DNA of 53,282 nucleotides from Ichthyophthirius multifiliis (GCF_000220395.1 NW_004086300.1:1-53282), one strand, 5' to 3'. Shown: positions 23,503 through 38,498, counted from the stretch's first letter. The notes: generated by a model not told the origin, from the sequence alone. A program made the numbers and translations.

Positions 23503-26500
23503 TCATAATTTAATTTCAAAATCAAATTTCTCAGTTTTTTGAAATTTTTTAATTTCCTTTAGTTATATTTTAAATATTTCACACTTTTTATACGCATTGA
23601 TATCCATAAATAAAGTTTAGTATTTTCCAAATAATACAATTTTAAATAAAAAAATTAAAAAATTATATTATAACCTAAATATATAATAAAGCAAATAGAT
23701 ATAATATTCGAAACATAAAATATTATAAAGCAGCTGTATTTAGAAACATTAGAAAGATTTCTTTAATACTATATATTATAATAGAAAGAAAATGTTGATA
23801 TAATCATTATAATTCCTAAAAGAATTGATTTTTTTTCCAAATTATTCATTTTTAAGCAAATAAAAGGTTAGTATATATGTAATCCTATAGTATATACTAC
23901 TAAAATAAATATGTTTATATAACCTGCAAGCCATACATTTTCATAAAACATATAAATACTAGTCAAAAGTAATATCTTTAAACAAAATCTTATTAACTCC
24001 CAATAAAAGAATTTTTATTTATAATCCAAAAAGAAAAATCCTGTATATAAAACACATTTAATTTTATTTAATTATTTTTTTGTTTAATATAGAACCCGAA
24101 AAAAATTCCTTAATTTTTATTTAAAAAAAAAAATATGTTGAAATTAAACTAAATTATTACCTTAAATAATGAAAAAAATAATTAAAAAAGGGATAAAAAA
24201 TCCAAATAAATATTTTTTTCTAAACTAACTTTCACATAAAATACTCTAATCTGCAATTGAATAAGATTCCTTATTTTCGAATCTTCTACAAATAATTCCC
24301 GAAAGTAAATTTTCATAAACAGACGGGAATATTATAGTACTAAATAAAATACCAGAAAAGCTAAAAAAAGATACAAAAAATAATTTTCTTTATTAAACAT
24401 CATTATAATAAAATAAAAAACACATTATAAACTTAATTATAAAAAAAAGCAATATAAACAAAGCCTAAAAAACAGCAAAAACAACTATAATATTAATAAA
24501 TAAAGAACTTTAAATATTAGGAAATATAAATTATTCAGTTAAACATTTTAATTAAAATCCTGAATTATATAAAGGATTATATAAATAAGCCTATAATTCA
24601 AATAATGGCCTAAGTAAATGTTATTCTCCTACAAAAAATTATTAAAATCCAATAATTTATAAATAAACAGACGCGATTTTTAAAAAAGATCTACTTTAAT
24701 TATAATTACTAATAGATCTTCCAAAATATCCTATTTTCATATCTCCTAAATATTATCCAAAAATAATGTTTATATTTTACCTTTCATTCGCTATAGATAT
24801 AAAAAATGAGAAAAAAAATACAAACAATAATACTAAAGAAACCTTAAAAATTAACACTAACCTACTATTTTCACAAATTACACATTCAGAATTTCTTTCC
24901 ATTCGATAATGTCCAAATCCATTTAAATTTTTTAGATCACAATCTGTACATTGGATACCTCTATATCCTTATTTACATAAAGAATCTCCATAGAAATCAC
25001 CTCCAATACAGTTTTAAGGTTAATGTGTACATTCATAAATATTCTCAATCTTCACAGTTTCATTCTATCTCCAAAAACCTTAATTAATGATAGAACGATT
25101 AGCATAACATTCTAGAAACACCTATGTATCACACCTTAAACATTCTTATTATACAAGATAAGTATTATTATTCGAATAATAATAATTTTAAATAAAAGAA
25201 TATTAGTCACAGTATTAACAGTATGCAACATCTTGATAAGAAATTAATATTTATCCTTATTTACAGGTATTACTAAATTAAGTTTCTAATATAATTCCCA
25301 AAAAGAAATCACTGAATTTTATGAAAATAATTTTATATTTAAAAAGCTAACCAAAACTTCCGGAAGTAGTTTAAAAAATATAATAAAATTAATCAAAAAC
25401 AATTTATTATTTAGATTATTATTAAAAATTAATAAATTTCATATCATAATCTTATAAAAAAGAAGGTAAAACTCCTAAATCATTCATTTATTTTTCTAAT
25501 ACATTTTATTTTAATTTTCTATACCAAACATTATTTATTTTAAACGAAATCTAAAAATAATAAGACAAACCACATGTTATTTCCTAAGTTTATATTTAAC
25601 TTACAAAATTATATTTTTAATTATCATTATTATATTATTATTAATATTAATATTTTATTTTTTTATATTCGCCTTCTAAATTCTCGTTAAATTCTCCAAA
25701 TTCGTCAACTTAAATTTCATCAATAACAGCTTCATTATCTCCTGTTAAATAAGCATTATTATCTTTAAAAATAATGTTTTTTATATCTCCTTATACATTA
25801 TATAAAGCCCCTCCAATACAACTAACTGAATTTTAGATTTTTAGATTTTCTGCATGTATAATGTTTCCTCCATAAATACTACCACCGACAAAATAACTTC
25901 TAGAATTTATTATTAATGTGTTCTTAAATTTTAATTATATTATTAATTCAGAACTATCAAAAAAAAAGTTCCGCCAATCGAAAAACTCTCGAAATTATCA
26001 AAAGTACAATTCTAAATTATTGAAAATTCATCAGACTTTTATTTATATATGTCATATCTAACGTACATAAAACCTCCATAACCTTATATGTATAAGTTTC
26101 TAGCTTATATATTATAAAATTCAAAATTATTTATTTATTAAATATAAATAATTCCTCCATATTATATATGAGATATATTTGGTTTTTTTTAATTATTTTA
26201 AATAATTACATCTTAAATAAATAAACTTCTAATTTCTTGTAAATAAAAAATACCTCCATTTTAAACATTAAGTGTATTTTCTATATTAATATATGCATTA
26301 GTAAATTTTACATTTATTATGCCTTGTAAATTAAAAAAAGAGCCTTATTCTAATTAAAGAGTTTCAGTTTATTATAATATATAGGTATTATCAATTAATA
26401 GTTAACCAAGGTATTACAAATAGAAAAATGACCGATTTATATATTATATTTTTAAATAATTTATTGATATTTAGTTTATTTTAAATATATAAACATGTTA

Positions 26501-27526
26501 ATAACTTTTATTTATATATGTTAAAAAAGAAGCACATTTCCAAGTATTAAGTAATTATTATTAATTTGTTATATTAATAAAATTTATTGTTGTTTCTGAA
26601 ATATTTATAATACTTAACAAATGCATATTTGTAATCTGAAAATCTTATAAATAAATTGAGTTTATAAATATTTTATAGTAGAATTAAATATCGTTTTATC
26701 CTTATATTTAAATGAAATAATTATTATTTTTATCTAATTAATATATAAAAAATATTAATATCTAATATTTAAAAAATAGTATTATATATACCTTATTATT
26801 ATATTTCAAATTAATCATTTTTTTTTATTTATGTCAATGAAATATGATTTATAGTAGTTTGTATTGTTTATAATTTTTATTTATTATTTTTAAAATTATT
26901 ATTATTTTAATTAAGTAATATAGTAATATAATTTTATTAGTATTATATATGATTGTGTATATTTATGCCTTGAATTATCAATTATTAATAGTTTTAAATT
27001 AATATTAAATATTTTAATGAAAAAATTTAAAATCCTTTAGTTATAGTGATTTCATTTATTTAAATCTAATTTACGTTTTATATTTTTAAAAAATATGTAT
27101 TCATATATAAAATTTCAATATCTTCTAGAATAAAATTATTTATTGTTAATTCTTATATATTTTCTATCAATATATGATTTTCTACTTTTTTTTTTAAATT
27201 TAAATTAATCTAAACTTATTAAAATTAAGGATTTAAAATTATTTATTTATCTTTAGTGCATTAAAAATAGTTTTCTTTTTCATTTAGTTATTTGAGTAAT
27301 TAATAATCGCATACTATTATTTAAAATACAGAAATATATAATAATATATAGCATTTATTTTTTAATAGTTATACTTATTGATTCCTATTATTATTTAAAA
27401 ACTTCGTAAAAAATTATAATTAAATAAATCTTAAACATTTTTTTTTTAAATATTAAATTTTATATATTTATTTGATAACAAAAATTATAAATAAAATACA
27501 AGTGTTTATTTAAACCAGAATATCAT
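23503..27526 (-). CDS. Large beta-helix, cysteine-rich, multi-spanning membrane protein
   Basis: This is a surface-type protein of a kind expanded in ciliates. The ATG at 27526 opens a signal-like MIFWFKQTLVFYLQFLLS. Then come many short Asn/Ile/Gln-rich strands of the parallel beta-helix type (ELTINNFILEDIEILYMNT; NGGIFYLQEIRSLFIQDVI; YGGIIYIQQINNFEFYNIQ; YGGFMYVRYD; GGSIYGGNIIHAENLKIQN; CIGGALYNV). A cysteine-rich module follows (CQYCDQYSF, ECLRCDTQ, LCKQGYRGIQCTDCD, CVICENS), which resembles EGF-like and growth-factor-receptor Cys repeats. The C-terminal third has several hydrophobic segments with the linker YFGRSISNYNQSRSFLKIA and a charged tail (EIKKFQKTEKFDFEIKL) before TGA at 23503-23505. 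Function is unknown; adhesion or sensing at the cell surface is inferred from architecture. Some splice junctions, especially near 27350 and 24800, could not be fixed. Confidence 0.78.
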
Positions 27527-29092
27527 TAGCCTAAAATTTAATCTTTATTATTAATGATATTAATTATATTATTTAAATAAAAAAATATAACTTACAATAA
27601 TATAATAAAATAAAATTAAATATTCATTAATATATATATTTATGATGTTCTATGATTATTATTTTATTATTGTATATTCAAATTAAAAAGATATAAAAAA
27701 TATATATTTAAATTTATAAAAATAAATTTTAAAATTCATAGATAATTAAGAAATATGAACTAATTTTGTATTTTTTAATGTATTTACATTATTCCCACTT
27801 CAATATAAATTTATACATTTATCTCAATTAATTTTGTTTTAGTTACTATTTTATATTTTTTAATTTTTTATATATTTGTAAATATATTTAATTTAATTTT
27901 TAAAAAAAAATTATTATAAAATTTTAAGATAAAAATTATTTATTAAAATTAAAATATTAAAATTTATTCCTTTTATATTTAATATTTGATATATTAATAA
28001 ATATATTTTTCATAAATTATCTATTTAATTTTTTTATTAATATTATGCTAAAAAATAGAGACTTAAATCTAATTTATAAATATAATCAAAATAAATAAAT
28101 ATATATTTTATAAAAATGTTAAACAAATAATTTCTTAATTATTTTGTTAAAATTTCATTTATAAAAATAAAGTGATAATATATACCTTATAAAATTTTTT
28201 ATAATAAAATATAATCATATATTAGATATATTATAAATTGTGCTAAGTTTTGCAATATTACCTTTTTTAATAGTCTTTATGAATCTTTTTTAAAATAAAT
28301 TTAATATTATATATATTTATAAAAAATATATTATACTTATTGTTACAAACATTTCGAAAATACTTTTTATTAAGAAAATAAAAAAAAGATAAATAAAGAA
28401 GAATGACAATAATAATAAATATATAAAAATTTAATAAAATAAATATTGATATGCAATACATCCTAAATATATATATTTATATTAAAAAAGATAATAAATA
28501 TGAATAAATAAAATACTTCTTTATTAATAACTATAATATAAAGAAATAGAACAATAATTTATTATTTTCCTTAATTATCAAACAAAATTAAATAAATAAA
28601 ATTATTATATATTTATATATAAATATTTATTTAATTTAAGATATTTGTGAAAAAAAAATTATATAAATAATTATTAAAAATTAATATTATAATTACTATT
28701 ATTAATAATATATCTAAAAATACTTTAAATATTACAAATAAAAATAATATCTTTTTATTTGCAGACATTTAATAAAATAAAATATATATACATTATATAA
28801 TATTTAAATAAGATTAATAAAATTATAAAAAATAAAAATGTAAATATTATAAATAAAAGAAAATAATATTATAGTAAAATAATAAATAATTAATTTTATA
28901 AACAATAAAAAATATATATAGATAAAATAAATATTAATTATAAATATATTTTTGAAACAAATAAAAATAAAACAAATAATAATTAAAAAAATTAAAATTA
29001 ATATTAACAATAAATTAATAAATAAAATTCAAACTTAAGTAATAGTCTAAAAAAAATATAGATATATAATTATTTATTATTTAGGTAAATAA

Positions 29093-29156
<64 letters not shown>

Positions 29157-29970
29157 TTATTTTTTTATTATTAATTTAAATATTTTAATAAATATTAATA
29201 TTATATAAATTGAATTTTTATTTTTTACTTTTTATTATATATTTACTGAAAACCTATTAATTCTATTAATCAATGTTTTTTATATTTTTATTTTTATTAA
29301 TTTGATTATTTTTATAAATTTATTTATGTATTTTTAAAAGTTTTGTTTGAAATTTATTTTATATTATATTAGAATTTTATTTTTTTATTTATATTATTTT
29401 AATAGTATTAAATTTTTAATCTTGATTTAATAAAATAACTTTTTTTTAATAATTATATTTAATATTTGTAATTTATTTTATTATTTTTTCAAATATAAAT
29501 TTTGCTTCTTTTAATATTTAATAAAATCAATACTTGAAATTTTTTATTATATAAAAGAAATAATAAAAATATTAAATAAAATATGACTATGTATTGTTAT
29601 ATATATTAGTAAATTATAAAAAATTAAATTAAGTATATTTTAATTTTAAGTAATTTATATTTTTTGTTATAATCCATTTTAATTTAACTATTAGATTATC
29701 ATAAAAATAAAAATTATTTCAATTAAATTATATATATATATTTTAAATTTTTTTAATTTCACATATATAAATTTTTAGAAATAATTTTTATTTTAAAAAA
29801 CACGAAAATAATATAATATTTTAGATTTAAAAATATGTAACAATTTATAATTATATTAAATAAAAAAACAATAAGGAAAAAATAAAAATACTTATTTAAG
29901 ATTCATAATAAAATATATATTTTATATAAAAACAATAGTATTTTATTAACTAATTAAATAATTAAAAAAA
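27527..29970. other. Gene-poor A+T-rich gap
   Basis: About 2.4 kb with no convincing gene. Minus-strand frames at 28267-28461 and 28804-29010 are almost only Ile, Phe, Tyr, Leu and Asn, as random A+T-rich DNA gives. The first has a few coding-like residues at its end (NKKYFRNVCNNKY), so an exon cannot be ruled out. It contains the (AAT)n repeat noted separately and the likely promoters of the two flanking divergent genes. Confidence 0.5.
29089..29155. repeat. (AAT)n microsatellite
   Basis: About twenty AAT/ATA trinucleotide units, nearly perfect, in the gene-poor gap. No reading frame around it looks like protein. A second AAT run at about 37856-37904 lies inside the large LRR gene and encodes Asn. 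Confidence 0.9.
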
Positions 29971-32900
29971 ATGGAGAAAGAAAGTATATAATATATATAA
30001 ATTCTAAAAGATAGAGGTGATTACGATTAAATTATCCGTGTAGGAGTTCCTTTAGAATTTTCTAACTTTTTAACTGGGAACATAATAATCGATTAAATGA
30101 AGAAGATTTTTAGAAAAAAAGTGTAATAAGAACTAGATGAATCAGAAACAATTTACACCTTAAAAAATTATTATGAGGAGATAATATTAACTAAATGCTA
30201 TGTAAATGTATATGCATTGAAATATTTAATAAAACTAAATAGCTTATCATTAAGGAGATTAAGCATTTAAAATTGTTCATTTTTCCTTGACGATGATGAT
30301 GCTCGAAATAATAAAAATTAAATTACCAATTAAAGAATGTTTCAAGAGCTAGATTTAGTTTGGATGATTTAAACTTATAAATTCCAAGATATAGAAATGA
30401 TTGATATTTAATTATAAAAAGAGCAATTTTCAATAGCATAATTAACCCATTTTATTAATAAAAAAAAAAATTTTATGAATAATTTAGTTTCTAAAAAAAT
30501 AAATAATGTAAATGAAAATGAAATCCTTCTTTTATAAAATAATATACCAAATAAAAAACAAGATGAAAAACAATTGTAAAATTATAAAATATTATAATAT
30601 TTACATAAATATATATATATATAAATATATATATATATAAAATAAAAATAGATAAGATGATTTAATAAAATTATTTAAGTGTGAAGAAAAATGTAAATTA
30701 ATGTTGTATGAAAACCTTGAAAAAAGTCAAATTATAAAAAAAACGAAAAAGCCTATATGGAAAATTTCGCCTAAAAACTAATCTGGGGAGATTTAAAAAG
30801 TTCCGAAAACTTCATTAGTAAATTAAATAATAATACAATCCGAGATATTTAAGAAAACCTTAAATACTATAAAATGTTTACTAAATTTGCCATAAATGAA
30901 AATTCGTTATTAATATTAGGTGATGTACTTTCTAACAATATCAGTTTAATCTAATTATATAATTTAATGTAATTAAATTACAAAAAAATAAACACAATAG
31001 TATTTAAGGATAATGGGAGGATATCCCCTAAAGGTTTTTCGGATCTAATGAAATATATATTTATGTTAAAGAATTTACAAGAAATCGCATTTATGGGCTC
31101 TGTACTGAATATTGTTTCTTTTAAAGAATTAAAATATTTAATCAGGTTAAGAGAAGTAAAGTTTCTAGTTTTATATAAATCATATTTTTTAGATGATGAA
31201 TTAGCAGAACTATTAAACATAGAAACTCAAAAAATCAATATAGACCACTAAAGGCATTGTATAGTAGACATATAAGCTAATAAAATATATTAGTTTACCC
31301 CTTTTTCATTTAATTCGGAAGAAATAAAGTTTAAAAAAATTATTGATTTACTCGAAATAGAAAGAACTTATTTAAATTAAAAATACTATCCTAGTCAAAT
31401 TTACAATAGAATACTTTTTTATTAAGGAAAGAATTTAACTATTGTAAATGCTAATGATAGTTTAGAAATCCTATTTAAGTATTGGGAAGTGATTAAAACA
31501 AATTAAAAAGATAAACTCGATATTACTCAAGAAGAATTAATTTAAATACTAGAGAGATAATTCAAAAACGACGATATAACAATTATAAATGCTGGTTTGG
31601 TAAAAAAGCTTATTGAATAAGTCCAAGAAGGGGAATTAAGGCAGGAATATATGGAAATTTATGTAAATTAGAAATCTTATTAATGTTTGAAAAATAAATA
31701 TCCAATTGAAATTTTATAAAATCTGACTTTTGGACAAATACATAATTTATAAATGTGTAATTCTTATATAATGGGTTTTACTTATATTAAAGAATTCACT
31801 ATTTATTTTATTATGAATAATTAGAAATTATATGACACTTTAGAATAAAATATAAGGGAATTCAAAAACTTGAAAAATGATGAATATTGTATGATTGTGA
31901 AAGAATTCGCTAATATATATTAGGAAAAAAAACTAGTTTTTGAAGGAAAAGAACTCATGAAATTTATCGATTTTAAAAATTTAACAAAATTAAATCTATA
32001 ATATTTAAAAAACGTTACAAATTATTCCTTTTTGAACTTAATTTTCTCAAAATCCTATAATCTAGTCTATTTAAGTCTACATACAAATTTATTAAATGAT
32101 TCTAAAATTTAAACAATTAATTTTTCTTAAGTGCCTATTTCTTTGGAAGAATTTATAATCTCATATAATGAAAATATTGAAGATTTAAGTTTTCTTAATG
32201 TGTTATTTAAAAAATGCATAGCCTTAAAAAAACTTGGTATAAGTAAAACAAATTTTAATTTAAAAAAGTTAATTAAGTCGATTTTTCTTTAATTGGGAAA
32301 TAATTAATTACACTATTCTGTAATTTTAATCCTATTGAAAGTCTAGAATTTTTAAATACTATATTCTAAAAAGCAGAGGACTTATAAGAATTATAAATGG
32401 AAAACTGTGAATTGAACATTAATTTAATAAAATAAGTAAAATTCCCTAATTCTTTATAAAAAATGATCTTAGATTTTAATTCGAATCTTGATTTGTGTGC
32501 TTTCATGCATTATTTAGGTACAGAATTCGAAAATAAAGGCCTAAAGGAATTATATATAAGAGGTTTAAAAAAAGATACCTGTTTTATAAATTCGGAAACT
32601 AAATTAAATTTTTAAAATGTAGAAAAAGTAGACTTTTCAAGAATGTTTATAGAAAATGAAAATTATATTAATATATTCTTAAATAATATGCCAAATCTAA
32701 AGAGTATAATCAATTAAGATCAGAAATTAGTTGAATCTTCATTTATAAATATCAACTTTAAAAATGTATATGAATCTTTAGAATATTTAGACATTTCATA
32801 TAACCATTCTTGTTAAAAATTTAATTTTTTAAATGATATTTTTAAAAACTCTAGAAAACTAAAGTCTATAAATTTGGCTTTTTGTCTAATTTCAGAAAGT

Positions 32901-35900
32901 AAAATAAGTAATGTTGATTTTACTCTAATCAATGAAAATTTAGAAGAGTTTAATTTTTCCGCAAATTCCTTAACTTCATTTAAAGTGATCAATGTTTTAA
33001 TAAAATAATGCCAAAAATTGAAAAAATTAAATTTATCTTAAAATAAATTAACAAAAACTTATATTGAAGAAATGCAGTTTTCCAATATAAGCCCTGATTT
33101 GGAAGAAATAGACTTGTCTTCGAATCCTTTAATATAGGACTTTTATTTTCTTAATGATATTTTCAGAAAAGCTTAAAAAATAAAAACTATTAAATTGTAA
33201 AATATGTAAATTGATGATAAATTCAACCAAATTTAATTCGAGTTAATTGGCTAAAATCTTGAAGAATTGAATATTGGAGATGAAGATTTTAATAATGCGA
33301 ATTTTAAAGACTGGATGATTAAAAAATTAGAAAGATATTTAAATTTTTATACTTTTTAGGAAAGATATATATTTAATTTGTATAAATCTCAAGAAAAAAG
33401 CCTTAAATAAAGCCAAAAAGAGCTAAACTAAGAAAATAATAATGAAGAAGAAGAAGATGAATAAGATATAAATAAATTTAGAGAAAAAATAAAATTCGTT
33501 AATTATTTTGCTGTTTTCGAATAATAAAATCTCAGTTAATATAAAAAATCAAAAGATGAATTAGATTTAAAAAACTAAACATAAGAAAAAAAAGACGAAA
33601 ATACAAACCAAAATACATAAAAAATAATACAATCTAAAGAAATTAATGTCTATTATTTTTACACTTTCTTCAAGAATTTCCAAGAACTAAAAGTATATTA
33701 AGATATAGGTCAATAATAGGACAATAAATAAGGAATTATAGTCTATTAAAATACATATTCAGACGAGAAATTTATAATAAATAATTGCATTCATAAAATT
33801 GTTAATAATAATAATGATTAAAATAATTAAGATCAATTCTATAAATTAGATTTTGAAGGACATACTTATTAATAATTTGATTTTTTAAAGTAGATTTTTG
33901 CCAAATTCGAGAAATTAAAAGTCATTAACTTTTCGAAAATAAACCTAAGTGCGAATTCTTTTGATAAATTCTAATTTAATCATCTTTCTTATTTAGAGGA
34001 ATTAAACTTCTCATACAATAAAAATAATATTAAAACTCTAATGAATGAGTTATTATCAAAAGCTCCAAATTTATTAAAATTAAATGTCAGTAATATGGAT
34101 TTGACACTCGATAAAATGTTCGAAGTAACAAATTTGTCCAATAACTTAATAGATATAGATATTTCTAATAATCCCACACTGGAAGATTTTTCATTTCTAT
34201 TTAATTTGTAAAACGCATGCCCTAATATATAAAAATTAAACATAAGTAATAATGATTTAGATGCAAATAAATTAAAAAGTTTCAAAGATAATATAAATTT
34301 GGCGAATTTACTTGAAATCGATCTCTCTAATAATGAAGATTTCAAAGAAGTTTAATTAATAAATAATATATTTTAAAGATCAGTAAAACTCAAAAAAATA
34401 AACTTGTCAAATTTAAATATTGATTATGAACGAAATCGAAATATTGATTATTATGAAGCACCCAGTACACTTGAGGAAATGGATATTTCTCATAATTAAA
34501 TTATATATAATATGGGTTTTATTAGTGATATGTTAAATTATACTCCTTTATTAAAAGTATTTAAGTATAGTTATTAGACTCATATAAATAATTACATGTG
34601 TCTATTTTATTAACCTAAAGATAATAATATAGAAGAATTCGACTTTAGTGGGAACAAAATTTTCGTAGAATATTCTTTTGTGTCTTAAATTTTAGAAAAG
34701 AACCCATATAAATTCCGAAAACTATTATTAAAAGAAATGAATATGAACAAAAATAAATTTGCTATGTTAAAATTTGACAAGATAGGTGATAAAATTAAAG
34801 AATTAGATGTTTCTGAAAATAGAAGTTTAAATGATATTTCTTGTTTTAATTTTTTAAAACCGAATTTTTAAAAACTAATAATAAAAGATACTAATTTGAA
34901 TAATTTTTTGATTTCTTAATTAAAAATTACAGAGATTTTTGTAAATTTAATACATTTAGATATTTCAAATAATAAAAGTATTACTAATTTTGAATTTATG
35001 AATGAAATTTTTAAATCAGCTTAATAATTGGAATATTTAAATATATCTTTTATGAATTTATAATAAAGTTAAGTTATGTAAATTAACTTTTCCTTTACTC
35101 CAAAAACATTATAGAATTTTAATATATAAGGAAACTCAGAAATTTAAAATTTCGAATTCTTAAATATCTTTTTCTAATAAACTTAAGACTTGAAAGAAAT
35201 TTATTTGAATGAATTAAATTTAGATTAAGAAAAAATAGAAAAAATAGATTTTTCGAAAACTACTTAAAAAATAAAAATAATAGACCTAACTAAAAACGAA
35301 AAAATATAAAATATAGATTTCCTCGAACATATTTTCCTATAAAATCCTGATTTTAAATTACAAATATTAAAAATAGACTAAATAAATTTCAATATAGCAA
35401 TTTTCCTTTAAAGATTTTTCAATTAAATAGAAAATATATAATCCCCAAACAATCAAATCCAAGTATATTTTTTTTCCAATAACTAATTTAAAATACAAGT
35501 CCAAACAATATAAATGTTCCGTTTTCTATATTCCAATACAAACATTAATAATACAGCTTATAAAAAAAAAAAACCGCAAAAAACACTACCGAAGAAAATG
35601 ATCTAAAAGTGATAAATAAAAGAAAAACCAAAATTAAAGAACTTTCCAGTATGACCTCATAAAGCAATCAAAGTTAATTTTTTGTTTAATTATTAAAAAA
35701 AATACTCTAAAACCAAAACGAAAAATAAGGCACTCTACTTCTTTTACACTTCCTCTTCATGTTACTAAACAACTAAGTATTATAATGTGAACAAATAAAC
35801 CCTGATTTCTATATATTATCTCCATATTAATTATTCCTTAACAATAATACAATAAACGATATCTAAAAAACCCAAAATATACGCTTCGATGTCTTTAATT

Positions 35901-37854
35901 TAGCCCTAATACATTTAAATTTAATAAAACCAAACACCAAATATATTTTCGCATATGAAAAATTCTACTTTTAATATTTTTAATCGTTCTATATTCAAGA
36001 ATTAAACGAAAAAGGCAGTGATTTGGAATTTATGATTAATTTAAATAAAGTTATGGTCGAAAAAGGTGTTCAGTAAGCATTTTTACCAATAAACTAGTAT
36101 TATCAGAAGACATATTAATATAAAAGAAATTAACAGAAATCTAGGTCTTATATTTATCAAATAAAATACCGCCTGCGTCTTTAAAAATGAAAGGTAATTC
36201 TATTTAATTAGTAAAAAGTTGGTATGCAATAAATTTTTATTCACCTCTATCTATAAATACATAAATAGACGTAGATTATGATTTATTAGAAAACACGTCT
36301 ATAGCAAATTATTTAAGTCTAAAATCTTATAAATTACTTGTTAAAAATTTCGAAGCGAAAAATTTATTTTAAAATATACTCTATTATATTGGCGTTATGG
36401 GCTATTTTTCCTTCAACTTCCTTACTTCTTAGGCTAAATAGTTCAAATTTGACCACTCAGTGATTCATTTGGAAAAAAAACTTATCTAAATAAAAGAAAA
36501 AAATCATACATATACCCTATTTAAAATACTTTATCCTATTTATTTATTTTTCTGTATATTCGGAGTCTGGTTTTTTTCTATATATTAAGATATTACTTGT
36601 GGAAACGGTCTTTCTTGGTATTCTTATATTTCATACGCTGCTTTTGCCATTTTTACTTTTTCCTAGAGTTATATCTTTTCGGTTTTTCCCTAAAATACGT
36701 TAGTCATCTCATCCCAGAATTAAAGGCAGATTGTTAAACCATGTTCCCCTATATATATGTAAATTAATTGAAATAATTCATTGTAGATGTCGCTTGGATT
36801 AATTAATGGTATATAAATTACACTATAGCCTTTTTTTTATCCTAATTATGCCGTTTTGACTTTTTTACAGATTGCGGTTTCCTATATACAGTCTATTCTT
36901 GCGGAGAATACAGTATTTTGGCTGCTTCTTTGATTGCTTTGACCATTACTTAGGCTTTTAATACATTTTTCTATTTAAAAACTTTCCGAGAAAAAGAAGA
37001 TAGTAACGAATTAGTGACAGGAAATATCGATAAATTTTACGAAATGTGCAATCTGATTGAGTTTTAGGCTGTTGCGGAAGTTTTAGATATAATAAGTCCT
37101 TCAAATACTTTCGTGTTTAAAAATAAAATGTTCAACTAGAGAATTATTAATTCTTTTGTAAGAATTCTATTTGAGGACCTTCCTTAAATTATTATTTAAA
37201 TAGTGTATTTAATTAAAAAAAATACGTATAATATAAATGTTATATTATCTATATTTTCATCTATATTATAATTCTTTGTTTCACTATATAAATTCCTTAG
37301 TATAAATCCTTCAAGATTAGGCCAAGAAGACTTTAATGCCCTAAACTAATAAAAATAAAGGTTTGTTTTAAAAAAATACTAAAATTAACTTTCAGAATAT
37401 GAAAAAAAAATTGCTTATTTTAACCAAAATGAATAATTGAAATGTATTAAATCGAAAACTTATTATTAGAAAATAAATAAAAACTTTTCTAAAAAAGACT
37501 AGTAGTTTGTGGATTATTTAAGAAAGTTTTAAAATAATATTAATGCTATAAAAGAATTTTTCGGGAATGTAGAATTTGTGGATGATATAGATGAAAATTT
37601 GATAATTAATAATTCACCAAAAATATAAGCTTAAGATTAATAATTATATTCAAGTTAAAAATTAATATAGTAAATAGATAATATTGATATTAAAGAAGAT
37701 TAAATAATAAGAAATAAAAATGCTTCTGATGAAAATATTCATTAAAAATTATAAATACAAATAAACAATAATAATATTATATAAACATAAAATAATTTAT
37801 AAACAATAAACAATTTAGATAAATTAGTTAAATAAATAAGTGATGATTTAAATG

Positions 37855-37906
<52 letters not shown>

Positions 37907-38498
37907 TATTAATAAATAAAATTAATCATAATAAAAAAGTTAAGCAAGAGTTAAAACTTTTAATAATTTAGAATCTCCAGAACATATTGAATAAAACTAT
38001 GATTAATTAATTTTAAATGTAGAAAATCAATTAATAGAGAATGAAAAAAATATTTGTAAAAAAACTCTATAATAAATAAAAGAAGAATAAATTGATATTC
38101 AATAAGATATTTCTAAAAGAAACACTTAAATAGATAATAATTTAATTTATAATTAAAATTCTTTAAATAAAATTGAAAAACTAATAGATAGTATAGAAGA
38201 TTAATAATAAGAAAAAATTATTCACTAAGAAGCAAACGAAAATATTAGTTAATATTCTAAAAAAACAAATAATAATATTATATAATAATAAAATGTTAAT
38301 AATCTTTAATATACTTAAAATTTAATTAATGACATATAAGATAAAATAAATCAAGTTTAATAAGATTCCAATTAAAATAATGAATAGTAGTAATAAAATT
38401 AAAATGATAATTAGTCTAAAATTTCTAATTAAAGTATTATTAATAAAGATGAAAATTAAAAATTAATATAAAAAAGTTAGAAATATTTAATAAATTGA
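29971..38498 (+). CDS. Very large leucine-rich-repeat protein with membrane segments and Asn/Gln-rich tail
   Basis: The gene runs from ATG at 29971 to TGA at 38496-38498, about 2,800 codons, with few introns (30576-30651, and one near 37361-37397). The N-terminal ~400 residues are helical. From about 30900 to 35500 come leucine-rich repeats in pairs: an ordinary repeat such as LEEIDLSSNPLIQDF and a longer one such as FLNDIFRKAQKIKTIKLQN. More than twenty units are visible (LKKLNLSQNKL, LEELNFSYNKN, LLEIDLSNNEDF, LIHLDISNNKSI). Between 36300 and 37330 are hydrophobic stretches (YPIYLFFCIFGVWFFSIY; ISYAAFAIFTF; SILAASLIALTITQAF; VILSIFSSILQFFVSLY) and the motif FEDLPQIIIQIVYLI. The tail is Asn/Gln/Asp-rich with an Asn run. 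Frame slips lie in A runs near 30880, 32262, 35562, 36122 and 36700. The LRR and membrane parts are clear; role and topology are unknown. Confidence 0.85.

Noticed and set aside
28267-29010. Two minus-strand Ile/Tyr/Phe-rich frames as membrane proteins
   Set aside because: Composition matches what random A+T-rich DNA gives; no start context, intron structure or motif supports them.
33989-34345. Minus-strand frame in the LRR gene, and likewise 30978-31220
   Set aside because: Antisense to clear leucine-rich repeats.
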